From contig CAJUQO010000009.1 in assembly GCA_910588295.1 (NCBI GenBank), forward strand, positions 1-64,000: DNA of 64,000 nt, given 5' to 3'. Under the pieces are notes generated by a model, which was not told the DNA's origin, did no database searches, and was given only the letters and a program-made list of their open reading frames with translations. This stretch comes from an uncultured Lachnospiraceae bacterium (GTDB lineage: Bacteria > Bacillota > Clostridia > Lachnospirales > Lachnospiraceae). Both the position numbers and the translations under genes were made by a program. This document shows, in pieces, positions 1 to 7,701 of the stretch; within the stretch, counting starts at the first letter, position 1; each line of letters starts with the position of its first letter.

Positions 1-72
1 ATTTAATATAACATAACTTTTTAAAATTATCTTAATAGAAATTGCCCTAATTAGAGTCCTGCCGCCATTCTG

Positions 73-308
73 TTATGCATAAATAATTTCCTCGTTCACA
101 ACTCCCTCGCACATGCCCTTATGTTATTTGAGTTTATTAGCCACTCTAAGGCGTTTTCTTCCTTTAGGCGTTCCGTTATGCCCTGTGCCTGTTTCATACC
201 CTCTATGAGCCGTTCAAAGCGTTCCTGCGCCTGTTCGTCAATGTCGGCAAGGTAGGCGTTAAGTTGAGTTAAAGACAGTGTTTCGGGGAAGTGCCGTAAT
301 CGGCACAT
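73..308 (-). pseudogene. TnpV-like transposon protein, C-terminal remnant with frameshift
   Basis: The translated piece contains LNAYLADIDEQAQERFERL and NNIRACARE, typical of the C-terminal half of TnpV, a small protein of Tn4451-type and related Clostridia mobile elements. The expected N-terminal half is absent. The frame stops at 96, but one base further along the other frame reads VNEEIIYA then a stop at 73-75, which is the expected family C-terminus. A single-base deletion near 96-100 explains this. The product would be inactive. It lies next to a recombinase tail on the same strand, so both are leftovers of one element. Family recognition is from memory. Confidence 0.7.
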
Positions 309-321
309 TCCCCATGCCTAT

Positions 322-543
322 TTAATCAATTTTCCCTACAAAACGATAGTAAATCTCATTGTCCCTCACTGTCTTGCCGTTCCCGTCTTTCCATGACTGG
401 TGGACAACGATTTTCTCCATCAGTTCATTCAAAAGTGGGGCGGTAAGCTCGTCAATAACACGGTATTTCTGGATTAAATCAATCCAACGCCTTGCGCCGT
501 CTGTTTCCTCTTTCGTTTCTTCAAGCCTTGCGGAGATGGTCTT
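322..543 (-). pseudogene. Large serine recombinase (TnpX/resolvase type), C-terminal fragment
   Basis: Reading the minus strand from about 543 gives an open frame with ARRWIDLIQKYRVIDELTA, then LLNELMEKIVVH and DNEIYYRFVGKID before a stop at 322-324. This is the familiar C-terminal tail of large serine recombinases that move Tn4451/Tn5397-like elements. The catalytic N-terminal domain and the recombinase/zinc-ribbon part are missing: similarity stops at about 540, where a gene tail on the other strand begins. The fragment cannot be functional. The abrupt junction suggests a deletion or imprecise excision. Confidence 0.65.
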
Positions 544-667
544 GAGTGGGAATGGGATTGCCGTATATGATATAAAAGGGAGTGACCTGAAAGAGGTTTA
601 TGCGAGCCTGGAACAGGACATTCCTTATTTTCATCAGAATATGCGGCAGCTGCGGGGGGGAAAATAG
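542..667 (+). pseudogene. Orphan C-terminal gene fragment at the mobile-element junction
   Basis: From about 542 the plus strand encodes GNGIAVYDIKGSDLKEV and then ASLEQDIPYFHQNMRQLRGG before a TAG at 665-667. The amino-acid pattern and the terminator directly behind it (693-726) suggest the true end of a chromosomal gene whose 5' part is missing. No start codon or ribosome site belongs to it, because the upstream frame is only the antisense of the recombinase tail. The parent family is not recognised. Confidence 0.35.
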
Positions 668-692
668 GCAGTAGAAGAAAATACGACAGGAT

Positions 693-726
693 GCGGCAGA
701 GACGGAAAACTCTGCCGCAATTTTTA
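693..726 (+). terminator. Rho-independent terminator after the orphan gene tail
   Basis: An 8-bp perfect stem GCGGCAGA/TCTGCCGC (693-700 with 711-718) with a 10-base loop is followed by AATTTTT. It sits 26 bases after the stop at 667, supporting the idea that the fragment was once the end of a transcription unit. Confidence 0.75.
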
Positions 727-887
727 GGTCTACCAATCGTATTCCGTTCGTTGTATAATGCATTTTATGGAAACCATGTAACTGCGAAGGGAATAGGGAG
801 AGAGCGTATCCGCAAATACGGCTTTGTTTTCCGCGGGAAACAGGTGTTGATTGGGGGCGGATCGGGGAGGCGGTAGACATAAACAGG

Positions 888-2903
888 ATGCAGCTTATGG
901 ATAATACGATACAAAACACAGAAGAAATACTGAACCGTTCGGTCAGCGGCTTTCACCGGTATATTTTATCCGATCCGCCCCGCCTTGCCTATGTGAGCCG
1001 GAACCTCTGCGGCATGACCGGTTTTTTTGAGGAGGAGCTTCAAGGCGGGGAGAGGGACGGCTACGGAGCCCTGGTGCACCCCGCCGACCGGGAGCTTTTT
1101 GCTGATTTTCTGCAAAAGCTCCGCCGGGAGGAACAGACGCTGACGGCGGAATACCGCCTGGTCAAAAAGGACGGAGACGTGCTGTATGTGAGCGATACCT
1201 CCGCATCCCGGCGGTTGGCGGACGGCGTGATGGCGGCGGATTCGGTGTTGACGGATATTACCCGGTTGAAAAAAGAGAATGAAAACCTTCGTTTCCTGCA
1301 GGAGACGATCCCCTGCGGATTTCTCAGATATACCTGTGAGAAACAGCCGAAGATCACCTATATCAGTGAGCAGATGCGGCGGATCTTCCGTTTCCCCGAG
1401 GCGCGGGAGGGGGAGATGGATTACCTGGAGCTCTGTAAGGAGAATATTTTTCTGCTGGTTCCCATGGAGGGGCGCCGCCGGTTTGCCCGTTGTCTGGACC
1501 GGGTCTATGCCCAGGGCGTCCCCGTGGCCGGCGAAATGACGGTGCTTCGCTGCGACGGCACGAAAGCCCATCTGTTCGGCTGGGTGGCGAAGTGCGCGGA
1601 TGACCGGGGACAGGAGGAGTTTCAGAGCGTCTGCATAGATGTGACCGAGAGATACCGGAAGAAAAAGGCGGATGAGGAGAAGCATTATCTGAAAGCGCTG
1701 GCAGATGTATATGATTTGATTTTCGAGTATGAGCTGGCGGGCAGTACGGTGAAATGCCTGCATGGCCGGGACTCGGCTATATTCCGGCAGATCGAGAACA
1801 TCCCCATGCAGATGGAAGATGCCACGGAGAGGTGGATCGCGGAGATGGTGGCCGGGGAAGACCGGGACAGAATGCGGGAATTTTTCGGGGCATTCTATCA
1901 GAGGAAATATTTTCTCTCGGATGCCCTCCCCCCGCAGATTCAGTACAGGGCCCGGTCTTCGGAGGGGCGATGGCGGGCATACAGAGGGATATTTCTGAAA
2001 ATGAACGCTTCATCCGTCCTCTTTTGCTGCAGGCGCGTGCCGGACAGTGAGGAAACGGATTTGCTGCGGGATGAAAATGCCGCCCTGAAGGAGAACATGC
2101 AGGAGCTCATCCTGCGTTTTACGGACGGGCTCGCCGCTTTTGAGGTGTTGGACGATTATGTGACGCCGCTGTACGCCAGTGATAATGTCTGCGAATTTTT
2201 CGGTTTTACCAGGGAGGAATGGCTCTCCATGATGAAAAAGAGCAATTCCCTCCGGAGCTTTGTCTCCCGCAGCGCGGCTTCCTATGAAGACTTTGCGCGG
2301 CTTCTGGAGGACGGAGAGGCGGAGTTTGCCTATTACGATCTGGACAGCGGAACCGAGCGGCGCATCAAAGCCATCTGTTCCCGGAAATCCCCCGGCGGAC
2401 ATTCCCCCCGCTATGTCATGCTGTACAATGTGGATGGAGAAAAGGGAAGCAGCGCCGGCGATCCCTGCCGGGTGCGGATCCGCACCTTCGGATATTTTGA
2501 CGTTTTTGTGGACGACAGGCCCATAGCGTTCCGCAATAAAAAATCCAAGGAGCTGTTCGCCCTCCTGGTGGATCGCCGCGGCGGCTACGTCTCCTCGGAG
2601 GAGGCCATCGGCTTTCTATGGGAGGAGGAGCCGGTCAGTTCTGTGACCCTGGCCCGTTACCGGAAAGTGGCCCTGCGGCTGAAAAATATCCTGGCGGAGT
2701 ATGGTATTTCGGATGTGGTGGAGACCGTGGACGGAAAGCGGCGCATCGTCACAGACAAAGTGACATGTGATTTATACGACTATCTTTCCGGCCGGGAAGA
2801 ATACAGCCGGCTCTTTATGGGCAGCTACCTGACAAATTACAGTTGGGGGGAGAATACCCTGGCAGAGCTTGCGGCAAAACGGGAGACTGAGACATCGATT
2901 TAG
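888..2903 (+). CDS. Multi-PAS sensor protein with C-terminal winged-helix DNA-binding domain
   Basis: A 671-residue cytosolic protein without signal peptide or membrane segment. Two PAS-like modules occupy about residues 10-130 and 131-260, each ending in a typical D-[IV]-T motif (LTDITRLK, CIDVTERY). A third, diverged sensor segment spans about 270-390 and a fourth PAS about 400-500 (SDNVCEFFGFTREEW). The last ~145 residues begin with VRIRTFGYFDVFVD and continue with a winged-helix fold of the OmpR/SARP kind. This makes it a one-component regulator that binds DNA directly instead of signalling through a kinase. The ligand is unknown. A second ATG at 897 has an AGG about 9 bases upstream and may be the real start. 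A lone TATAAT at 754-759 is the only promoter hint. It is followed by the gntR unit on the same strand but separated by its own promoter. Confidence 0.7.
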   Translation: MQLMDNTIQNTEEILNRSVSGFHRYILSDPPRLAYVSRNLCGMTGFFEEELQGGERDGYGALVHPADRELFADFLQKLRREEQTLTAEYRLVKKDGDVLYVSDTSASRRLADGVMAADSVLTDITRLKKENENLRFLQETIPCGFLRYTCEKQPKITYISEQMRRIFRFPEAREGEMDYLELCKENIFLLVPMEGRRRFARCLDRVYAQGVPVAGEMTVLRCDGTKAHLFGWVAKCADDRGQEEFQSVCIDVTERYRKKKADEEKHYLKALADVYDLIFEYELAGSTVKCLHGRDSAIFRQIENIPMQMEDATERWIAEMVAGEDRDRMREFFGAFYQRKYFLSDALPPQIQYRARSSEGRWRAYRGIFLKMNASSVLFCCRRVPDSEETDLLRDENAALKENMQELILRFTDGLAAFEVLDDYVTPLYASDNVCEFFGFTREEWLSMMKKSNSLRSFVSRSAASYEDFARLLEDGEAEFAYYDLDSGTERRIKAICSRKSPGGHSPRYVMLYNVDGEKGSSAGDPCRVRIRTFGYFDVFVDDRPIAFRNKKSKELFALLVDRRGGYVSSEEAIGFLWEEEPVSSVTLARYRKVALRLKNILAEYGISDVVETVDGKRRIVTDKVTCDLYDYLSGREEYSRLFMGSYLTNYSWGENTLAELAAKRETETSI

Positions 2904-2949
2904 AGGAAATCGACAAAAATCAGCGTAGGATTATGTGAAAAATTCAGAA

Positions 2950-2978
2950 TTGACAATTTGCAGGTATAGGCGTAAAGT
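2950..2978 (+). promoter_or_regulatory. Sigma-A type promoter of the gntR gene
   Basis: TTGACA (2950-2955), a 17-base spacer and TAAAGT (2973-2978). The predicted start of transcription falls inside the inverted repeat that follows, as expected for a repressor-controlled promoter. Confidence 0.7.
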
Positions 2979-3005
2979 TAACTTGTAAGTTGTCGGACAA
3001 GTTAA
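2978..3005 (+). promoter_or_regulatory. Probable GntR/FadR-type operator (autoregulation)
   Basis: The 11-bp palindrome TTGTCGGACAA (2990-3000) has the TNGTNNNACNA form bound by the FadR subfamily of GntR regulators. Around it is a perfect 9-bp inverted repeat, TTAACTTGT (2978-2986) and ACAAGTTAA (2997-3005). It covers the end of the -10 box and the start site, and ends just before the Shine-Dalgarno site of the regulator gene. A near copy lies at 3773-3783. Confidence 0.65.
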
Positions 3006-3018
3006 GGAGAGAAAACCC

Positions 3019-3717
3019 TTGGATGTTATTGTACATAAGAAAATCACAGAACAGATTATCGAGTACTTTAAGAATAATATCAAAAACGGCAACTGGAAAA
3101 TCGGAGAGAAGATACCATCGGAGAATACATTAACCAGAGAACTGGGCGTCAGTCGCTCCAGCATTCGCCAGGCGGTGATCTATTATGTGGGAATCGGCGT
3201 TCTGGAAAGTGTTCATGGTAAAGGAACCTTTCTCGTGGACGATGAAGTTGACGGGCAGCCGAATGCCAATCGGATCACTGCGGAGGACTGTAGAAATGTG
3301 GAGAATGTTCTGGAGTTCAGGCGCATAGTTGAAAGTGAAGCCTGCTATATGGCAGCTCAGAACCGTTCCGATGAGTTGGTGGCAAAACTGGAAAAATATC
3401 TGGATCTGATGATAGGCAGCAGAGAAGATATTGCCAAATTTGTGAATGCGGATATTTCTTTTCATCGGGCAATCGCCTGGGCATCCGGGAATCCGCTGCT
3501 GGAAAAAAGCCTGAACCGGATTTTTCAGGAGAACAAAAAGAGCCAGACATTAACACGGAAGATTTTCGGTTACGATCATGGAGTCCGTTTCCATCAGGAA
3601 ATTATCAGCGCCATCGCTGCCGGAGACGCCGAAAAAGCAAGACAGGGCATGTATGAGCATCTGCAGGATGGTATAGACAGGCTTCATGCAGACAGCACGA
3701 TCAGCGCTGAAAAATAA
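3019..3717 (+). CDS. GntR-family (FadR/FCD subfamily) transcriptional regulator
   Basis: 232 residues. The N-terminal winged helix-turn-helix (about 5-75) contains the family hallmark WKIGEKIPSENTLTRELGVS and SRSSIRQAV. The C-terminal all-helical FCD ligand domain (about 90-220) has LEFRRIVESEAC and a metal/ligand-type histidine pattern (F-H-R, R-F-H-Q-E-I). The start is TTG at 3019: AAGGAGA at 3004-3010 gives an 8-base spacing. FCD regulators usually answer to sugar acids, keto acids or other small carboxylates and repress neighbouring catabolic genes. The next four genes fit that: a sugar-acid dehydratase-like protein, two dehydrogenases and a hydrolase. The effector cannot be named. Confidence 0.88.
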   Translation: MDVIVHKKITEQIIEYFKNNIKNGNWKIGEKIPSENTLTRELGVSRSSIRQAVIYYVGIGVLESVHGKGTFLVDDEVDGQPNANRITAEDCRNVENVLEFRRIVESEACYMAAQNRSDELVAKLEKYLDLMIGSREDIAKFVNADISFHRAIAWASGNPLLEKSLNRIFQENKKSQTLTRKIFGYDHGVRFHQEIISAIAAGDAEKARQGMYEHLQDGIDRLHADSTISAEK

Positions 3718-3772
3718 GAGTTTGATACAGTTATGCCGCGGCGGCGGATAGCTGTATTATATTTATCCAATC

Positions 3773-3783
3773 ATGTCAGACAA
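3773..3783 (+). promoter_or_regulatory. Second GntR-type operator copy upstream of the dehydratase gene
   Basis: ATGTCAGACAA matches the operator upstream of gntR (TTGTCGGACAA) at 9 of 11 positions and carries the palindrome TGTC-A-GACA. It lies 37 bases before the next gene's start, behind a -10-like TATTAT at 3755-3760. No clear -35 was seen, so whether this is an independent promoter or an internal operator is open. Confidence 0.5.
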
Positions 3784-3820
3784 CCGACAAGACATAAGAG
3801 TAAGGTAAAAAGGAGAAGAT

Positions 3821-5068
3821 ATGAGTGTAAAGATTACAAAGGTCCGCTGTATCTGTACGGCGCCGGAAGGAATCAATCTGTTGGTGGTCAGGGTGGATAC
3901 GAACCAGCCGGGACTGTATGGCCTGGGCTGCGGCACATTCGCGTACCGTCATCTGGCGGTTAAGACAGTGGTAGAGGAATATCTGGATCCTCTGCTGCGG
4001 GGAAGAGAGGCGGATCGGATCGAGGAACTGTGGCAGCTGATGCACCAGAATGGCTATTGGCGGAATGGCCCGGTGGTAAACAATGCCATTTCCGGAGTGG
4101 ATATGGCCCTGTGGGATATCAAAGGCAAAATGGCCCATATGCCCCTGTACCAGCTGTTTGGGGGAAAATGCAGAGAGGGTGTGCCGGTATACCGGCATGC
4201 GGATGGAAGAGATCTGGATGAGCTCTGCGAGAATATACAGCGGTACCAGGAGATGGGTATAACCCATATCCGCTGTCAGTGCGGCGGATATGGAGGTGAA
4301 AGCTATGGAACTGTGCCGGAGACTGCCCCGGCGGGGGTGCTTCCCGGCGTTTACCTGGATGAGCATGAATATCTGCACAAAACCGTCGGGTTGTTCACGG
4401 GAATCCGGGAAAAACTGGGTTACGATATCCAGCTGGTTCATGACGTACACGAGCGGGTTTCGCCCGCTACGGTTATACGGCTGGCCAGGGAACTGGAGCC
4501 CTGCGAGCTCTTCTTTTTGGAGGATCCGGTACCGATCGAACAGCTTTCCTGGCTTCGGAGACTGCGACAACAGTCCGGCATTCCCATTGCGGAGGGAGAG
4601 CTTTTCAATAATCCGCATGAGTGGAAACAGATCATTGCCGAAGGACTGATTGATTATATCCGTGTACATATTAGCCAGATTGGGGGTATTACACCGGCCC
4701 GGAAACTTCAGATATTTGCGGAACAGTACGGTGTGAAAACCGCCTGGCACGGTCCGGGAGACATGTCTCCGCTGGCACATGCGGCAAATATCCACATAGA
4801 CCTGGCCGCGCTGAATTTCGGCGTTCAGGAATGGTCAGACATCGAGCCGCCGAATTTTGTGATCCAGGAACTGAAGGGCCCCCGGGGAGCTTTGCTGGAT
4901 GTATTTCCGGGTCTTCCGAAATTTGAAAAGGGATATGTGTACGCCAATGACAAGCCGGGCCTCGGGGTGGATTTGAACGAAGAGGAAGCCGCAAAGTATC
5001 CCTGCGAGAATACAGTGACTACATGGACACAGACAAGAAAAAGAGACGGTTCTTTGCAGACGCCGTAG
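3821..5068 (+). CDS. Enolase-superfamily sugar-acid dehydratase, ManD/RspA-like
   Basis: 415 residues, the normal length for the mannonate dehydratase / RspA group of the mandelate racemase clan. The N-terminal capping domain (about 1-120) is followed by a TIM-barrel with metal-ligand segments VHDVHERV, FFLEDPVP and IAEGELFNN, and the late H in TAWHGPGDMSP. Members remove water from D-mannonate or D-gluconate, or have barely detectable activity (RspA). The product would be a 2-keto-3-deoxy sugar acid. It heads an operon with an RspB-like dehydrogenase 13 bases downstream, the same pair as E. coli rspA-rspB. Start chosen at ATG 3821 behind AAGGAGA. The substrate is not determined by the sequence I can see. 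Confidence 0.85.
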   Translation: MSVKITKVRCICTAPEGINLLVVRVDTNQPGLYGLGCGTFAYRHLAVKTVVEEYLDPLLRGREADRIEELWQLMHQNGYWRNGPVVNNAISGVDMALWDIKGKMAHMPLYQLFGGKCREGVPVYRHADGRDLDELCENIQRYQEMGITHIRCQCGGYGGESYGTVPETAPAGVLPGVYLDEHEYLHKTVGLFTGIREKLGYDIQLVHDVHERVSPATVIRLARELEPCELFFLEDPVPIEQLSWLRRLRQQSGIPIAEGELFNNPHEWKQIIAEGLIDYIRVHISQIGGITPARKLQIFAEQYGVKTAWHGPGDMSPLAHAANIHIDLAALNFGVQEWSDIEPPNFVIQELKGPRGALLDVFPGLPKFEKGYVYANDKPGLGVDLNEEEAAKYPCENTVTTWTQTRKRDGSLQTP

Positions 5069-5081
5069 GAAAGGATTGGTT

Positions 5082-6107
5082 ATGAAAGAGGTAGTAGTGG
5101 TAGAACCACATAAGGTGGAGATCCGGGAGGTGCCTGTCCCGGAGCTGAAAAATGAAGACGAAGTGCTGATCCAGATGAAAGCCGCCGGAGTATGCGGATC
5201 CGATCAACATATTTATCATGGAAAGAATCCGAATTCTTCATATCCGAGAATTCCGGGTCATGAAAACGCCGGGATTATAGCGAAAGTTGGAAAGAATGTA
5301 ACAAATGTCAAAGTTGGCGACCATGTGATCGTGGATTTGCTTTCTTCCTGCGGCACCTGTTATCAGTGTACGCACGGCAGAAAAAATGTGTGCGGGCATG
5401 TCAGGGTGAGAGGTTCCGGAGCTGATGGGGGATGGCGCGAGTATTTTACTGCTCCGGCAAAAGAGGTTTACAAAATCAGTGACAGCGTCTCCTGGGAGGA
5501 TGCGGCGTTGGTGGAACCCTATGCGATTGGTTTTCATTGTACGGCGCGGGGCCGGGTGGAGCCGGATGACGTGGTATTTATACTCGGGACAGGTACGATC
5601 GGATCCATTATCCTGCAGACCTGCCGGGCGAAAGGCGTGAAAAAGATCATCTGCTGTGATATTGATGATGCGTCTCTGGCCAGAGCGAAGGAATACGGCG
5701 CGGATGAGGTGATCAATTCCAGGACGCAGAATGTGGTTGAACGGGTAAAGGAAATTACCAAAGGCTGCGGCGTTACGGTTGCCTTTGACTCTGCGTGTTT
5801 CCCCGGATCCCTGGCGATGTGCCTGCAGCCGGGCATTATCTGCAATGCCGGACGCATGGTTCCCATGGGATTCTGCACAGATTTTGAACATATATCCCAG
5901 GCCATGATCAATATGAGAGAGATAGACATTATTGGAAGCCGGATGTCCCAGAATGCCTTTGAACCGACAATTCAGAGAATGGAAGCAGGCGAGCTGCATA
6001 CGGAGGGAATCGCTACCATGTGTATTCCTTTTGCGGAGGTGGAAAAGGTGTTTGCCTATATGGATCATCCGGTTCCGGAATCGAAGAAAATGGTCATTAT
6101 GTTTTGA
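5082..6107 (+). CDS. Zinc-dependent alcohol dehydrogenase (MDR family), RspB-like
   Basis: 341 residues. The catalytic zinc region AAGVCGSDQHIYHG and GHENAG is followed by the structural zinc lobe CGTCYQCTHGRKNVC with four correctly spaced cysteines, then a Rossmann motif GTGTIGS. The protein should oxidise a polyol or sugar-acid hydroxyl with NAD(P). The longer TTG start at 5076 would touch the ribosome site, so ATG 5082 (AGGAAAGG 7 bases upstream) is preferred. It is translationally close to the dehydratase gene before it and the SDR gene after it, and probably acts in the same pathway. Sorbitol, L-threonine and L-idonate dehydrogenases are the nearest functional relatives I recognise; none can be chosen. 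Confidence 0.88.
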   Translation: MKEVVVVEPHKVEIREVPVPELKNEDEVLIQMKAAGVCGSDQHIYHGKNPNSSYPRIPGHENAGIIAKVGKNVTNVKVGDHVIVDLLSSCGTCYQCTHGRKNVCGHVRVRGSGADGGWREYFTAPAKEVYKISDSVSWEDAALVEPYAIGFHCTARGRVEPDDVVFILGTGTIGSIILQTCRAKGVKKIICCDIDDASLARAKEYGADEVINSRTQNVVERVKEITKGCGVTVAFDSACFPGSLAMCLQPGIICNAGRMVPMGFCTDFEHISQAMINMREIDIIGSRMSQNAFEPTIQRMEAGELHTEGIATMCIPFAEVEKVFAYMDHPVPESKKMVIMF

Positions 6108-6139
6108 TAATATAATCACAGATTTCAGGGAGGTCAGAA

Positions 6140-6910
6140 ATGTTTGATTACAAAGAAAAATTCAGCGTGGCGGGGAAATGTTGTATCGTTACCGGGGGCG
6201 CTCAGGGCCTGTCCAGAGGTATGGCAGAAGCACTTCTTGAAAACGGGGCCGGCGTCGTACTGATGGATGTCCAGAAAGAAAAGCTGGAAAAAGTTGCGGC
6301 AGAATACACGGAGATGGGATACAAAGCCTATGCCGTTACCGGCAATCTTGCGGACAGGGACGATCTGAACCGTATGTTTGACGAGGCAATGGAAATCTTG
6401 GGCGGACGTCTGGACGTACTGATCCCGGCGGCCGGTATCCAGAGAAGACATTTGCCGGAAGAATTTCCGATGGAGGAGTGGGACCTGGTCAGAAAGATCA
6501 ACCTGGATCACGTCTTCCTGATGATCCAGAGAGCCCTTCAGGTGATGCTGAAACAGGAAACCGGAGGAAAGATCATTACGATCGGTTCCATGGTGACCTG
6601 GTTTGGAGGTACCACGGTTCCGGCGTATACTGCCAGTAAGGGCGCCGTGTCTCAGCTGACTAAGAGCATCGCGGTGGACTGTGCGGGAAGAGGCATCCAT
6701 ATCAATGCCCTTGCTCCGGGATATATGGATACGGAAATGTGCGCAAACATGACACAGGACAGGAAGGACGAGACGTCCAAAAGAATCCCGCAGGTAAGAT
6801 GGGGACTTCCCGAGGATATGAAGGGGCCGGTGCTGTTTCTGGCTTCCGCGGCCTCGGATTATCTGAATGGCGCGATCATTCCTGTGGACGGCGGCTACCT
6901 GTGTAAATAG
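6140..6910 (+). CDS. SDR-family oxidoreductase, KduD / gluconate 5-dehydrogenase-like
   Basis: 256 residues, classical short-chain dehydrogenase. The cofactor motif TGGAQGLSRGMA is at about 18-29, PAAGIQRR replaces the usual NNAG-type motif, and the catalytic YTASKG follows a serine in GSMV. The C-terminus NGAIIPVDGGYL is standard. The AGIQRR segment and overall pattern resemble 2-deoxy-D-gluconate 3-dehydrogenase (KduD) and gluconate 5-dehydrogenase, enzymes that interconvert keto and hydroxy sugar acids. Good Shine-Dalgarno GGGAGG at 6128. Third gene of the GntR-controlled unit. Confidence 0.88.
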   Translation: MFDYKEKFSVAGKCCIVTGGAQGLSRGMAEALLENGAGVVLMDVQKEKLEKVAAEYTEMGYKAYAVTGNLADRDDLNRMFDEAMEILGGRLDVLIPAAGIQRRHLPEEFPMEEWDLVRKINLDHVFLMIQRALQVMLKQETGGKIITIGSMVTWFGGTTVPAYTASKGAVSQLTKSIAVDCAGRGIHINALAPGYMDTEMCANMTQDRKDETSKRIPQVRWGLPEDMKGPVLFLASAASDYLNGAIIPVDGGYLCK

Positions 6911-6921
6911 AGGGGGAAAAC

Positions 6922-7701
6922 ATGGACTTTCTGAAAAAATTCAGGGAATGTAAGACGCCGTCGGGAAGCGTCAGCCTCGCATGGCTGGGACAGGCTGGAT
7001 TTCTGCTGAAAAACAGCGCGGGAAAAGTGCTGGCGCTGGATGTGTATCTGTCAGACCTGGTGGAACGCCTGGACGGGAATAAACGGATCATGCCGGCTTT
7101 GTTTACGTCAGAGGAGATGACGCCGGATCTGATTCTGGTCTCCCATGAACATGCGGATCATCTGGATCTGGATACACTTCCCGCCTGGCTGTCAAAAGGT
7201 ATTCCCATGCTCACAAATAGCAGTTCTCTTAAACTGTGTGAGCAGGAGGGAATGAAAACGGAGAGTATCCGGGTGATGTCTGTGGGAGATGTACAGGAGG
7301 CAGAAGGCTTTAAGGTGGAAGCCGTGTTCTCCCGGCACGGCGACTGGTCCCCTGAAGCGTTGGGATTCCTGATTGAGACGGAGGGTGTGACTGTGTATTT
7401 CACCGGAGATACCAGTTTTGAAACGCAGCGGCTGTCCGCCCTGGCAGAACGCGATATTCAGGTGATGATTCCCCCCATTAATGGGGAGTATGGAAACATG
7501 AATGAGAGGGATGCGGCTATGCTGGTATCTCTGGTAAAACCCAAAGTGACGGTTCCCTGCCATTTCTGGCTGTTTGCCAGACATGAGGGAAGCCCGTATC
7601 AGTTTGAGATGGCCATGAAAACGTATGCTCCTGACAGCGGTTCGTATATTATGGCGCTGGGAGAGATCATTCAGGTGGATTCGAAAGGAATCATACACTG
7701 A
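6922..7701 (+). CDS. Metallo-beta-lactamase-fold hydrolase, UlaG-related
   Basis: 259 residues. The metal motif HEHADHLD lies at about 75-82 after WLGQAGFLL, and the later ligands appear in FTGDTSFE and VTVPCHFWLF. This layout belongs to the UlaG/YtnP branch that often opens lactones or phosphodiesters of sugars. It is clearly shorter than the genuine UlaG at 16523 and lacks that protein's N-terminal region. It ends the GntR unit. Its last 11 bases overlap the end of the convergent deoR gene, with no terminator between them. Confidence 0.8.
   Translation: MDFLKKFRECKTPSGSVSLAWLGQAGFLLKNSAGKVLALDVYLSDLVERLDGNKRIMPALFTSEEMTPDLILVSHEHADHLDLDTLPAWLSKGIPMLTNSSSLKLCEQEGMKTESIRVMSVGDVQEAEGFKVEAVFSRHGDWSPEALGFLIETEGVTVYFTGDTSFETQRLSALAERDIQVMIPPINGEYGNMNERDAAMLVSLVKPKVTVPCHFWLFARHEGSPYQFEMAMKTYAPDSGSYIMALGEIIQVDSKGIIH

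Noticed and set aside
521..956. Minus-strand open frames covering the first terminator and the PAS gene start
   Set aside because: They are antisense to better-supported features, have no ribosome site and biased low-information composition.
3776..4795. 339-residue minus-strand frame opposite the dehydratase gene
   Set aside because: Shadow of a strongly conserved enzyme gene; no start signal and no recognisable domain.
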